The position numbers and the translations under genes are program-made. Shown piece by piece: positions 55,714 to 64,000 of a stretch of 64,000 nt of DNA. The stretch comes from Clostridia bacterium UC5.1-1E11 (GTDB lineage Bacteria; Bacillota; Clostridia; Oscillospirales; Acutalibacteraceae). The stretch spans positions 299,298 to 363,297 of the forward strand of contig BCAA01000001.1 in assembly GCA_001305115.1 (NCBI GenBank), given 5' to 3'. Within the stretch, counting starts at the first letter, position 1, and every line of letters starts with the position of its first letter. Under the pieces are notes generated by a model, which was given only the letters and a program-made list of their open reading frames with translations, had not been told where the DNA came from and searched no databases.

Positions 55714-56331
55714 TCAAACTGTATCAATCTGTGCAACAAAGTTTTGCAACATCTTCAAGCCAGTCCGTCCACTTTTTTCGGGGTGAAATTGGGTGGCAAA
55801 CAGCTTTCCCCGCTGAATCGAGGCGTCAATCCGCACACCGTATTCCGTTGTTGATGAGACAACGCTCGGATCGTCTGCATGCAAATAATAAGAGTGCACA
55901 AAATACACGTATGGGTCTTCCTCCAAACCAGAAAAAAGTCCACTTTGGTTGCGGAGTTCCAGAGAATTCCATCCCATATGCGGTACCTTTAAACCGCGAT
56001 TTGCTGGTATACGGTGGATTTTCCCCTCGAGGACCCCTAAACCGTGTACACCGGGGCTTTCCTCACTCCCCTCAAAAAGAAGCTGTAAACCCAAGCAAAT
56101 CCCTAAAAAAGGCTTTCCACTCTCAATAAAGTCCAAAACCGGCTGAACAAGGCCGGATTGCTTCAAACTATTCATGGAATCGCCAAAAGCACCCACCCCC
56201 GGCAAAATAGCTGCCTTGGATTCCCGAATGACCTCCGGGTCTGCTGTCACCTGTACTGCACAACCGATATGATGAAATGCTTTTATTACACTTTGAATGT
56301 TACCTGCTCCATAGTCAATGACCGAGATCAC
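55714..56331 (-). CDS. hisH: Imidazole glycerol phosphate synthase, HisH subunit
   Basis: A 205-residue glutamine amidotransferase. The catalytic Cys lies in [17 protein letters not shown], and the His/Glu pair in [16 protein letters not shown]. It starts [20 protein letters not shown]. It makes ammonia from glutamine for HisF. It ends 12 bases before hisF. No other his gene is nearby. Confidence 0.95.
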   Translation of the reverse strand: MISVIDYGAGNIQSVIKAFHHIGCAVQVTADPEVIRESKAAILPGVGAFGDSMNSLKQSGLVQPVLDFIESGKPFLGICLGLQLLFEGSEESPGVHGLGVLEGKIHRIPANRGLKVPHMGWNSLELRNQSGLFSGLEEDPYVYFVHSYYLHADDPSVVSSTTEYGVRIDASIQRGKLFATQFHPEKSGRTGLKMLQNFVAQIDTV

Positions 56332-56548
56332 ATATATTCCCCCGTTCTCAGCTATTTCTGCTACTTTTCCGCATTGCTATGCTAAAATACGATATACGTT
56401 ATTCTATCATTTTTTGCTTAGAAAGGCAAATGGTTTCTAGGTTCTACAAAGAGAAACCCCTTATTGCTTCGACTTTATGTTTGAATATCCTCCTTATCAA
56501 AATACACATGAGTTCCTATAGCAAACCCCTTTTCCTCCCTAGAGATGC

Positions 56549-56598
56549 AAAAAGAGGCCCCTTCCGGCGAAAACAACGCCAAAAAGGGGCCTCTTTTT
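56549..56598. terminator. Bidirectional terminator between nagB and hisH
   Basis: AAAAAGAGGCCCCTT pairs with AAGGGGCCTCTTTTT around a 20-base loop. A and T tracts on both sides suggest two-way function. It ends the minus-strand nagB transcript. Confidence 0.8.
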
Positions 56599-56623
56599 GT
56601 ATAAAAATACACGACTCTTACAA

Positions 56624-57376
56624 TTAATCAATCATTTCCGGATGCTTTTCGCGGATGACAGACATTGCCTCCTCGTCTGCCACGATGGTGACATCCGGGT
56701 GCACCTGCAAAATAGATGCCGGCACCTCCGGAGTGATCGGCCCAAACAGGGACTTATAGAGAATTTCTGCCTTACCAGCACCATTGGCTACCAAGAGCAC
56801 TTTTTTTGCCTTCATAATTGCGCCGATTCCCATGGTTACCGCATATCTCGGAACCTGATCCTTGCTGGCAAAAAAGCGGGAATTGGCATCGATGGTTTTT
56901 TGATTGAGGGTGACACGGTGGGTTTCTTTGATATAACTCTCGCTCGGCTCATTGAATCCAATGTGGCCCGTATTGCCAATGCCCAAAAGCTGTAAGTCGA
57001 TTCCACCGAGAGATTCGATGAGCGCGTCATACCGGCAGCCTTCTTTTGCAACATCTTCCGCTAAACCGTCCGGCACATGGGTGTTCTCCAAGCGGATATT
57101 AATGTGCTTAAAGAAATTTTCCTTCATGTAGTAATGATAACTCTGCTCATGCTCCGGTGCAAGGCCGCAGTATTCATCCAAATTAACGCTACGCACTTTC
57201 GAAAAATCGACATCGCCCTTATTATACCAATCAATCAGTTGTGCATAAACCCCCAAGGGCGTAGAACCTGTTGCAAGCCCCAAAACGGAATCTGGCTTTA
57301 AAATAACTTGTGCAGAGATGAGATTTGCCGCCTTCCGGCTCATTCCTGTATAATCCGGCGCGCTGAAAATTTTCAT
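56624..57376 (-). CDS. nagB: Glucosamine-6-phosphate deaminase
   Basis: A 250-residue enzyme that converts glucosamine-6-phosphate to fructose-6-phosphate and ammonia. It has the LGLATGSTPLGVYAQLIDWY loop, the catalytic VNLDEYCGLAPEHEQSYHYY and LLGIGNTGHIGFNEPSESYI, and a late LLVANGAGKAEILY. It is monocistronic with its own promoter. Confidence 0.95.
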   Translation of the reverse strand: MKIFSAPDYTGMSRKAANLISAQVILKPDSVLGLATGSTPLGVYAQLIDWYNKGDVDFSKVRSVNLDEYCGLAPEHEQSYHYYMKENFFKHINIRLENTHVPDGLAEDVAKEGCRYDALIESLGGIDLQLLGIGNTGHIGFNEPSESYIKETHRVTLNQKTIDANSRFFASKDQVPRYAVTMGIGAIMKAKKVLLVANGAGKAEILYKSLFGPITPEVPASILQVHPDVTIVADEEAMSVIREKHPEMID

Positions 57377-57455
57377 ACAAACCTTCCTTTCACGACCACC
57401 GGCTGCCGCTTCCTTCCTGCTGCTGGCCTCCGGCTCCCATAAAATATTCTAAAGT

Positions 57456-57484
57456 ATATTATACTGTTTTTTGGAGAATCGCAA
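57456..57484 (-). promoter_or_regulatory. Sigma-A promoter of nagB
   Basis: On the minus strand TTGCGA (57484-57479) and TAATAT (57461-57456) are spaced 17 bases; an overlapping TATAAT (57463-57458) gives a 15-base spacing. It lies about 80 bases before the nagB start codon. Confidence 0.55.
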
Positions 57485-57564
57485 GCGTGAGATCTGTATA
57501 ATTTTGTCCATTTTGCAAACAACTATGTTCATCTAGTTAGGATAGGAGGACACAAAAAAGACAA

Positions 57565-57969
57565 ATGAAGAAAAATGCGCTATTGTTTGCTACCGGTGGT
57601 TCCGTCTATCCGGCATTGGAAATTTTATGCCGCGGACACACCGACCTCTCCATGTCTGTAGCCGGTGGAATTTGCCTGTGCTTAATTGATCGAATCTGCA
57701 ATCGTTCTATGAAAGGAAAATGTTTAGCTGTAAAATGTTGCATTGGGTCTGGAATTATCACTTCTGTGGAGTTTGTTGTCGGTCTCATTGTCAATGTTGC
57801 CTGGAAACAAAACGTTTGGGATTATTCAAATCTACCATTGAATATTATGGGACAGGTTTGTCTTCCCTTTTCCATTCTTTGGTTTCTTATCACAATTCCA
57901 GCACTCGGCGTATGCAATCTGTACGATAAAATTAAATTTGTTCCATCGAAAAAGCATATGGCTAAATAG
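57565..57969 (+). CDS. Small membrane protein, putative ABC permease type IV (DUF1113)
   Basis: A 134-residue membrane protein with about four hydrophobic helices. It has YPALEILCRGHTDLSMSVAG, then ITSVEFVVGLIVNVAWKQNV, WDYSNLPLNIMGQVCLPFSI, the pattern of the DUF1113 family annotated as putative ABC transporter permeases. No ATPase is next to it, so the annotation as a transporter is not supported by context. Confidence 0.75.
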   Translation: MKKNALLFATGGSVYPALEILCRGHTDLSMSVAGGICLCLIDRICNRSMKGKCLAVKCCIGSGIITSVEFVVGLIVNVAWKQNVWDYSNLPLNIMGQVCLPFSILWFLITIPALGVCNLYDKIKFVPSKKHMAK

Positions 57970-58066
57970 ATTTGTCCACCTAAAATAACCCTTCAGTAAT
58001 AGATTGTACGCATTTAGAGAAATTACACTCTTTGGTAGAAAAGGTAAATTTGAAGAGCAAAAGAAA

Positions 58067-58202
58067 CAGGAGGGTGTCCCAAAAGTCATGAAATGACGGA
58101 AGGATGCCCCCTCTTTTTAGAAACGCAGATATTTTTCCAAACAGAAAGAGGATGCCCCTTTCCTATGAATCGAGAGATCCGTAGTTTTGGGACACCCTCC
58201 TG
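58067..58202. mobile_element. 136-bp MITE-like element with 18-bp perfect terminal repeats
   Basis: CAGGAGGGTGTCCCAAAA (58067-58084) and its exact reverse complement (58185-58202) flank about 100 bases with no gene. Inside, AGGATGCCCC occurs twice (near 58100 and 58149). The GGGTGTCCCAAAA end is the type seen at IS-family termini, so this may be a non-autonomous element. Target-site duplications are not clear. A long-loop terminator is an alternative. Confidence 0.55.
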
Positions 58203-58220
58203 ACGCTATTCATCCGCGAC

Positions 58221-59141
58221 TTAAGAAATCCAAAAGACAAATCTCCGGGCAGCGGTATCCTCATCCCCGCCATAGCGAGTCCAAATACCAGTGGATTGTC
58301 CTGGTTCCCCGATAGGAACCACCAAGAAAAACTGCTCTGTTTTTGTCCTACGGACAGGAATCACGGTAACGATATTGGATGTCCCTGCATACAGTTCGAT
58401 CTTTGAAGGGTCAGAAGCCGTACATTTGACACCATACCATTGCCCGCGCGCTTTGTGTACATCCATGGTCGTGTCAATTGCGATAGGATTCTCCAATTCC
58501 CAGCCATTCAGGCCCTTGCTCTTGATTATTTCTGGGAAATTTTTGAAGCTAATATCCGTGTCACAGCCATCCTTTCCCCCTGTTTGTACACCGGGCCATT
58601 CCCCTCCTGTGGAAGAGATTTCATCTTGCCAAAGTTCACAGGATACATCCGGCTTATCTACACCGGGACGGGCATACCAAAATACATATTCCGTCAGTTG
58701 TTCCGGGTAGATCATCCGGTTATACCAATCCTTGTTGACATAATAGGCAGCCAGATAACCTGCTTCTTGCAATCCCTCACAGATGGTGTGAATAATATCG
58801 GTGAGCGTCTGACGGGAAGGCATTCCATTTTTTTCTTTATAACCGTCTCCGTCCTCCATGTCAATTGCAATCGGGAACAACGGTTTCTTGCCTTTGAGCA
58901 GACGTAAAAGGTGTGCTAACTCACTTTTGGCATCTGCCGTGTTTAATGCATAGCTATAGAGATAGGCTCCCCAGGGAATCCCCAATCGTTCACAGGCTTT
59001 TACATTTTCTTCAAAAGTCCGGTCATCTTGATCCGCCTGATCGTTTCCGTAACCACAGCGCAGCATAGCAAACTCTAACCCTGCCTCTTTGGCCGCATCC
59101 CAATTCACCGTATTATGGCTACTGACATCAATTCCTTTCAT
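58221..59141 (-). CDS. GH25-family lysozyme
   Basis: A 306-residue enzyme of glycoside hydrolase family 25. It has MKGIDVSSHNTVNWDAAKEA (Asp5), then LFPIAIDMEDGDG with the Asp94 and Glu96 catalytic pair, and a TGGEWPGVQTGG-type C-terminal catalytic loop. The last 100 residues form an additional unassigned domain. It lacks a signal peptide, as in phage lysins and some autolysins. It cleaves the beta-1,4 bonds of peptidoglycan. Confidence 0.85.
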   Translation of the reverse strand: MKGIDVSSHNTVNWDAAKEAGLEFAMLRCGYGNDQADQDDRTFEENVKACERLGIPWGAYLYSYALNTADAKSELAHLLRLLKGKKPLFPIAIDMEDGDGYKEKNGMPSRQTLTDIIHTICEGLQEAGYLAAYYVNKDWYNRMIYPEQLTEYVFWYARPGVDKPDVSCELWQDEISSTGGEWPGVQTGGKDGCDTDISFKNFPEIIKSKGLNGWELENPIAIDTTMDVHKARGQWYGVKCTASDPSKIELYAGTSNIVTVIPVRRTKTEQFFLVVPIGEPGQSTGIWTRYGGDEDTAARRFVFWIS

Positions 59142-59321
59142 GCATCTTGTCCCCCTTCTCTATTTGATACAGTCCATACTACGCAGAAAGGGTTCTATTC
59201 GTGACTGCTTTGGTTTTCAAGGAAATATCATAAAAAAGATGGATAGACCTATACCCGAAATTCCGTCCAAAACTTGCCGCGTTATAACCATTCACTTCTC
59301 GGGAACGCTATTCTTGAGGTG

Positions 59322-59567
59322 ATGAAGATGCCAAGTGAAAGCGCTTATATGATTGTAGAGCGAGTCAGTGGAAAACACGATTTAAAGGAAATTAAGCGCG
59401 GGTTGGATCAACTTCACGGTGTTACTTCCGTCAGTGTAAATCCTTCCCATAATCTGGTAGCCGTGGACTACGATAGTTCCGGTACGTCTTATGACGCAAT
59501 CGAACATCAACTCAATAAGCTCGGCTATGAAGTCGCAGCAGATGCAAGTAATATTAACACAAGGTAA
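59322..59567 (+). CDS. HMA-like domain protein without the metal-binding CxxC
   Basis: An 81-residue protein with the heavy-metal-associated fold pattern: MIVERVSGKHDLKEIKRGLD, then GVTSVSVNPSHNLVAVDYDS and AIEHQLNKLGYEV. In metal-binding members the loop after the first strand is GMxCxxC; here it is VSGKHD. It may be a structural relative rather than a copper carrier. The start at 59322 is preceded by GAGGTG. Confidence 0.7.
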   Translation: MKMPSESAYMIVERVSGKHDLKEIKRGLDQLHGVTSVSVNPSHNLVAVDYDSSGTSYDAIEHQLNKLGYEVAADASNINTR

Positions 59568-59591
59568 TCTCCTCCCATATCTCCTAAAACA

Positions 59592-59636
59592 AACAAAGAC
59601 GGACACTTCCACACGGGATTGTGTCCGTCTTTGTTT
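59592..59636. terminator. Bidirectional terminator between the HMA gene and the ABC permease
   Basis: AACAAAGACGGACAC pairs perfectly with GTGTCCGTCTTTGTT around a 14-base loop, with A and T tracts on both sides. It lies between converging genes. Confidence 0.85.
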
Positions 59637-59648
59637 TAAACGTAAGCA

Positions 59649-61022
59649 CTATTCCTGTTTAATTGCTGTCAAGGCGCTAATTTTAACGGCGCGATTGGCT
59701 GGATAAAAACCAGACACCAAGCCAATCATCGTGGCAAATACCAAAGCGCCAAGAGCCAGCCAAATCGGTATGATCGACACATTTGCCCCGGTCACACCCA
59801 CACCGACGATTCCTCCCAACGAGATGCTGTTCCCTCCGGCAGCAAACGAATTGATCGCAAAAGAAATACCGTAACTGAATGCAAGCCCCAAAACGCCTCC
59901 AAAAAATCCAATGGTACCCGCTTCAATCAAGAACATGGTCCGAATGTTCCCAACTACGCATCCCAAAACCTTCATTACGCCGATTTCTCTTGTACGTTCA
60001 TAGATGGACATAATCATCGTATTGGTGATACCAAGCGCCGCTACCAAAAGCGATATAGCGCCCAATCCGCCTAAAATCATTTGGATGGTACGCATTTGTT
60101 CTTCCAGAGGCTTGCGAATACTTTCCATGCTGTAGGTATCTGCAAAGCCAAGCGCTTGAATGGCTTCTTCCACCTCGGCAACATGATCCACACTGTCTGC
60201 CTTCACACTAACATTGTCATAACTCGTATTTGTATTGGAGCTGTCAATCTTATTTAGCTTATTGTATTGCTCTTGAAGTTTCTTCGCAAAACTGACATCC
60301 ATAAAAACCGCATAGCCCGGCGGAGGATTCCGGCTCCAATCGTCCCCCATCACACCGATACATTCCAACTTAACTGGTTTTTGCTTTTTACTCGCTGTTG
60401 TCGTCCCCGTACCTTCATCTAAATTGCCCTGCATCTCATTAATCACCAGTTCCAGCTCATCCTCCATAGGGTCTACATATGGATCTGGAATGGTTCCTGT
60501 TGCATCGGGCTGAGCAAAAATCATATTATTGCTGGTTTTTTTCGTATTGTAGAAGTTATAAAGAGCCGACCACCCGAAGAGAATCATATTCTCCTTGAAA
60601 TCCGCTCCGGGCAAAACTCCCTCTTGGACGGTATAGCCAAAATCAGCCAAGGATTTCATATTCACACCATAAATTTGTCCCTGATAAGCATACTTCCCGC
60701 TATTGATGGTCACTGCATTCCAATCCAATGTATATACCGGCGTAACAGCCGCCACATGGGGGATTGCTTCAATTTGAGCAATCATGTCGTCATCCAACGG
60801 GGTCGAATCCGGCGTCTGATTATAGTTGTTAATCTGGACGATGGTTAGATCTCCCATTCCCTCCATCATAGTGTTCATGCTCTCTTTGATTCCAATGCCA
60901 AAGGAAACCATCACAACAATCGCACATGTACCGATAATGACGCCCGCAATGGTCAATAACGTTCGCACCTTACGCTTGAACAGATTGCTCAAGCTCATGC
61001 CGATCATATCTTTCCATTTCAA
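59649..61022 (-). CDS. FtsX/MacB-type ABC permease
   Basis: A 457-residue membrane protein. An N-terminal helix (RTLLTIAGVIIGTCAIVVMV) is followed by a large extracellular MacB-like periplasmic-core domain, then three C-terminal helices with LGGLGAISLLVAALGITNTM and YERTREIGVMKVLGCVVGNI, and a last helix. This is the MacB/LolC-type permease of type VII ABC systems. It works with the ATPase at 62955-63697; the CARDB protein at 61072-62943 lies between them. The last helix and a basic tail end the protein. Confidence 0.9.
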   Translation of the reverse strand: MKWKDMIGMSLSNLFKRKVRTLLTIAGVIIGTCAIVVMVSFGIGIKESMNTMMEGMGDLTIVQINNYNQTPDSTPLDDDMIAQIEAIPHVAAVTPVYTLDWNAVTINSGKYAYQGQIYGVNMKSLADFGYTVQEGVLPGADFKENMILFGWSALYNFYNTKKTSNNMIFAQPDATGTIPDPYVDPMEDELELVINEMQGNLDEGTGTTTASKKQKPVKLECIGVMGDDWSRNPPPGYAVFMDVSFAKKLQEQYNKLNKIDSSNTNTSYDNVSVKADSVDHVAEVEEAIQALGFADTYSMESIRKPLEEQMRTIQMILGGLGAISLLVAALGITNTMIMSIYERTREIGVMKVLGCVVGNIRTMFLIEAGTIGFFGGVLGLAFSYGISFAINSFAAGGNSISLGGIVGVGVTGANVSIIPIWLALGALVFATMIGLVSGFYPANRAVKISALTAIKQE

Positions 61023-61071
61023 AACCCGGACCCTCCTTTCTCAGCGGAGAGGCTGTTTGATTGTTGCATCA

Positions 61072-62943
61072 TCATTTTACAGTGTCCTCCGGCGAAATGT
61101 CGTCATAGTCATCCTCTGCTTCCAACATTCGAAGCTTTCTAGCCTTCAGTTTTTTACGCACAAAGACCAAAATCACAATCAACAAGAGCACACCGCCACA
61201 GACAGTCAGTCCAATGGCCCATGCCGGTGGTCCAGCAGCCGCTGTCACATCGCCATCTACCGGCATATCTCCACCGATTACCTCGCCGCCCATATCCGTA
61301 GGCAGGGGAATGACATCGCAGGAAAATTCTTTTTTGATCTCTTTTGTTTCCCCGTTTGAATCCTCATATGTAAAGGTCGCTGTCCCCGCCATGGTTCCCA
61401 CGTCCATTGGCGTAAGCGATGCATCGAACGAATCGCCCGTGCCGGATTCCACATTGCCAATATAGGTCGACATATCCTCTGAAGTAAAGTTACCCTCCAG
61501 ATCTACCGCCAGGTTAAAGATTTTGCTCTTTCCCTTATTGACATAGCTAATGCTGAGCTGACCTTGATCGCCCATATAGATCGGACCAAAAAGATCCACC
61601 TGATTGATTTCAAAGCGGTCAGGCTGTGTCAAAGGAATGGAGATCGTTTCCGTTCCCTTCAAGTCCGCTTTGCGAATCCCATCTACAACCGCCTCATATG
61701 TGTAATCAATCGTCACACCATAGGACTTTGGTGCCGCATCCACTTTCGGATAGAGGGCAATTTTCTCCTGGAAACTACCTCCACCCTTAACATTCTGGAT
61801 AAAAAAAGTATTGGATGACCGGGACGGTGTAAATGCTACAATTCCCTCATCCCCATCCGGAGCCGAAGAAACTGTCATCTTCAAATTTTCAATGGCTATA
61901 TTCGGGCTGGTATTCCGGAAATTCATGGTCAGCATGAACTCCGTACCACCCGTAACCGACATTCCACCATAATCGTAGCTTTCGATGATAATCTGCGGAA
62001 CACTCGAATTAGAGCTTTCCTCTTCATCCGCACTGACTTTGGTCCCCTGTACTGGAATAAACATGCGGGGAGCAACACTGGCATCCGCGGCCAAATCACT
62101 TGAAGTAAACTTGACCGATAACGGATAACTCTTTGTCTCCATCTTTGCAGAACAAACCAAGGGGTAGGTTAAAGTCGCTGTGGCCTGTGCAGGTAGAGAA
62201 TCGATATAGAGCGTGTCCGTTGCACCGCGCATAGCGATTTCAGGGGCATTGGCATTGTCAAAAGCAGCCACAATATTGTTGCAGACAACATTACTGTTAT
62301 TCTTTACGGTCACTTTTAAATTGAAAGCATCGCCCTCCTTGATTCCGCTGGCAGGGTCAGTGGAGTAGGAAGTCACTGTCAGAATGGGATTGTCCTCTTC
62401 ATCTTCATCGTCAGAGCTGGCACCATCTCCCACAGGATCAAAGATCGTTTTTTGGACGGTAAAAGAATTGATTTTGCTATTATTCTTATCGTAGTAAGAG
62501 ATCTTGAAACGTAAAGTTCCCACTTTATCATTGACACGTTTCATATATTTTTCTGGGATTGTCAACTTATAACCAAAATCCACTCTTGTGGAGTCCTCAT
62601 CCTCTGAAGAAGTCGGCAGCTCAATGTCGGTATCATTGGTCCAAAGGATCTCATTTTTGTCAGTCGTATAGCTTTTCTTTCCCAAGGAAATCGAACTGGT
62701 AACACTGCTGACATCTATGTCAATTCTCTCCACGCTTGTAGCTGAAGAATAATCCGAATGGTCAAAAACAAAGGTCGCTTCAAACGGCGTATTCTTGGAC
62801 ACGGTTTGTTTGTCGCTGTATACCACGGGGTCAGGCTCATACTCCTTATCTGCCGCAAAAGCAGGCACGGCGGACGCCAACATGGCGGAAAGCAGCACCA
62901 GCATAGTAAACAGCGAGATTCCCTGTTTCACGATCCTGTTCAT
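61072..62943 (-). CDS. Secreted CARDB-type surface protein with C-terminal membrane anchor
   Basis: A 623-residue protein from ATG 62943. It has a signal peptide (GISLFTMLVLLSAMLASAVP), several beta-sandwich domains with CARDB-type segments (LTVTSYSTDPASGIKEGDAF, LKVTVKNNSNVV, MTMNFRNTSPNIAIENLK), and a C-terminal hydrophobic helix with a basic end (GLTVCGGVLLLIVILVFVRK). It lies between the permease and ATPase genes, so it probably acts at the outer face of this export system. Substrate unknown. Confidence 0.8.
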   Translation of the reverse strand: MNRIVKQGISLFTMLVLLSAMLASAVPAFAADKEYEPDPVVYSDKQTVSKNTPFEATFVFDHSDYSSATSVERIDIDVSSVTSSISLGKKSYTTDKNEILWTNDTDIELPTSSEDEDSTRVDFGYKLTIPEKYMKRVNDKVGTLRFKISYYDKNNSKINSFTVQKTIFDPVGDGASSDDEDEEDNPILTVTSYSTDPASGIKEGDAFNLKVTVKNNSNVVCNNIVAAFDNANAPEIAMRGATDTLYIDSLPAQATATLTYPLVCSAKMETKSYPLSVKFTSSDLAADASVAPRMFIPVQGTKVSADEEESSNSSVPQIIIESYDYGGMSVTGGTEFMLTMNFRNTSPNIAIENLKMTVSSAPDGDEGIVAFTPSRSSNTFFIQNVKGGGSFQEKIALYPKVDAAPKSYGVTIDYTYEAVVDGIRKADLKGTETISIPLTQPDRFEINQVDLFGPIYMGDQGQLSISYVNKGKSKIFNLAVDLEGNFTSEDMSTYIGNVESGTGDSFDASLTPMDVGTMAGTATFTYEDSNGETKEIKKEFSCDVIPLPTDMGGEVIGGDMPVDGDVTAAAGPPAWAIGLTVCGGVLLLIVILVFVRKKLKARKLRMLEAEDDYDDISPEDTVK

Positions 62944-62954
62944 AAAGCTCCTCC

Positions 62955-63697
62955 TCATTCATTTACGGCCGCAGAAGCCGGCTCTTTTTGTTCATTTTCA
63001 AGGGTAACAATGGACTGATTCGGTTCATCGCTGACAATACTGCCGTCATGCAGGTTGATAATACGATCTGCATATTTCGCAATATTGACATCATGCGTAA
63101 CAATAATCAATGTCTCATGGTATCGTTTTGCCATACGAACCATGATTTCCATAACCCCCCGGCTTGTCTTACTGTCCAGATTTCCGGTGGGTTCGTCGGC
63201 AAAAACAATCTTCGGCCTTGCTACGAATGCCCTAGCAATGCCGACACGTTGCTGCTGGCCGCCACTCATCTGTGTCGGCCGGTGCATCATACGGCTGGCA
63301 AGACCTACCGCTTTGAGCATATGTATCGCTTCTTTGGTTCTTGTGCGCTTGTTGACGCCTTTAAACATCAACGGCATCGCCACGTTCTCGATCGCAGTCT
63401 GGGTAGGCATCAGATTGTACGACTGAAACACGAAGCCGATATTTCTTTGACGAAACAAGGCCCATTGCTTCTCAGAGAACTGCGTCACATTTTTCCCCGC
63501 TATCCATACGCTACCCTTTGTCGGTTTTTCCAACCCCGCCATAATGTTCAGCAAAGTAGATTTACCCGAACCGGAAGTTCCAAGGATGCAGCAGATTTCT
63601 CCTTGTTCAATCCGCAGATTAATCCGGCCAAGCGCAACAATTTTTCCTCATCCACTCGATAAACCTTTCGAATATCTTTTACATTGATTAGACTCAT
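62955..63697 (-). CDS. LolD/MacB-type ABC ATPase, one frameshift
   Basis: Repaired length is about 247 residues. It starts MSLINVKDIRKVYRVDEEKI, with Walker A (GTSGSGKSTLLNIMAGLE), signature MSGGQQQRVGIARAFV, Walker B (KIVFADEPTGNLD) and the switch His in IIVTHDVNIAKYADR. The break is near 63648: the A run of GAGGAAAAATTG should have an additional A. It drives the permease in this three-gene system. Confidence 0.9.
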
Positions 63698-64000
63698 GCG
63701 TCTCTCCCCATGTATAAAATCGCCGCCAAGCAGCCAATTCTGATCTTATTCCTGGTTTTGTCAAAGGAATCTCATCCAGTGTTTCATCCCTTGCCGGCTT
63801 TACATTGTAAAATCCTTTCCAGCTTACTCCGTGAGGTTATCTATAACATTCTCCTACTCGCATGGAGTTTAAAACCAGTTCAAAGGCACCTGCCCGATCA
63901 TCCTCTGAACGTTTCAATGTCCTCCCTGGCATCGGAAGTCTGCAAGTTCTTGCTACGCTGGTTTCCGCTTATGCCATGAAGCTATCTATGGCATTCTCCT
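63698..64000. other. End of the window, no supported gene
   Basis: These 303 bases have an open frame of 89 codons on the plus strand but no convincing ribosome site or known motif. Two similar 20-base stretches, TTATCTATAACATTCTCCT near 63837 and CTATCTATGGCATTCTCCT at the very end, may be part of a repeat cut by the window edge. The region is likely upstream or regulatory DNA of the ABC operon. Confidence 0.4.

Noticed and set aside
63710..63979. 89-codon plus-strand frame at the right edge
   Set aside because: No ribosome site or motif; it lies opposite the upstream region of the minus-strand ABC operon.

Overview
The window has two contrasting halves. Positions 1-26410 are a tightly packed run of more than 30 genes, all on the plus strand, with visibly GC-rich codons. 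The gene families are those known from bacterial poly-immunity loci: SUKH/SMI1-KNR4, SUKH-3, DUF1963, DUF2262, DKNYY, Imm32, Imm51-like, DUF5713, DUF4261, SUFU, DUF4253, CbrC and ankyrin proteins. No toxin, secretion gene or housekeeping gene was recognised among them. The run ends in a truncated gene joined to the C-terminal remnant of a large serine recombinase. A 14-bp hairpin and the 3' part of a tRNA-Ala(GGC) gene follow, which looks like the right edge of an integrated element.

Positions 26650-64000 read as core chromosome of a low-to-moderate GC, probably spore-forming member of the Clostridia (Oscillospiraceae/Ruminococcaceae-like, probably a gut anaerobe). The evidence is the dgt-dnaG-rpoD block, scpA-scpB, a GerW/YtfJ sporulation protein, DacF-type carboxypeptidases, a DUF6514 protein and a biotin-dependent carboxyl-transfer cluster. 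In order it holds: a small regulator (XRE) and DUF6514; dgt-dnaG-rpoD-rrf2; yigZ; rpmE; a VanY-like protein; pyk; an O-acetyltransferase; three carboxyl-transfer subunits; rluB, a D,D-carboxypeptidase, ytfJ, DUF2953, scpB-scpA and an M50 peptidase; rpmB; plsY, der and a DUF512 radical-SAM protein; yceD-rpmF; a P-loop protein; pgi; a second carboxypeptidase; hisH-hisF; nagB; a small membrane protein; a 136-bp MITE-like element; a GH25 lysozyme; an HMA-like protein; and a three-gene ABC system (membrane-anchored CARDB-type protein, FtsX/MacB-type permease, LolD-type ATPase).

Read literally, many genes are broken by single-base indels, mostly in homopolymers. They include essential genes (rpoD, dnaG) and pgi. 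A common sequencing or assembly error is the simplest explanation, so boundaries below are given for the repaired reading and the break is stated. Three in-frame stops and one apparent internal deletion in the island are harder to explain that way and may be real decay.

The most interesting content is the island: an orphan immunity repertoire with a giant fused multi-domain protein of about 1872 residues after repair, and a NADAR-domain protein embedded in the array.
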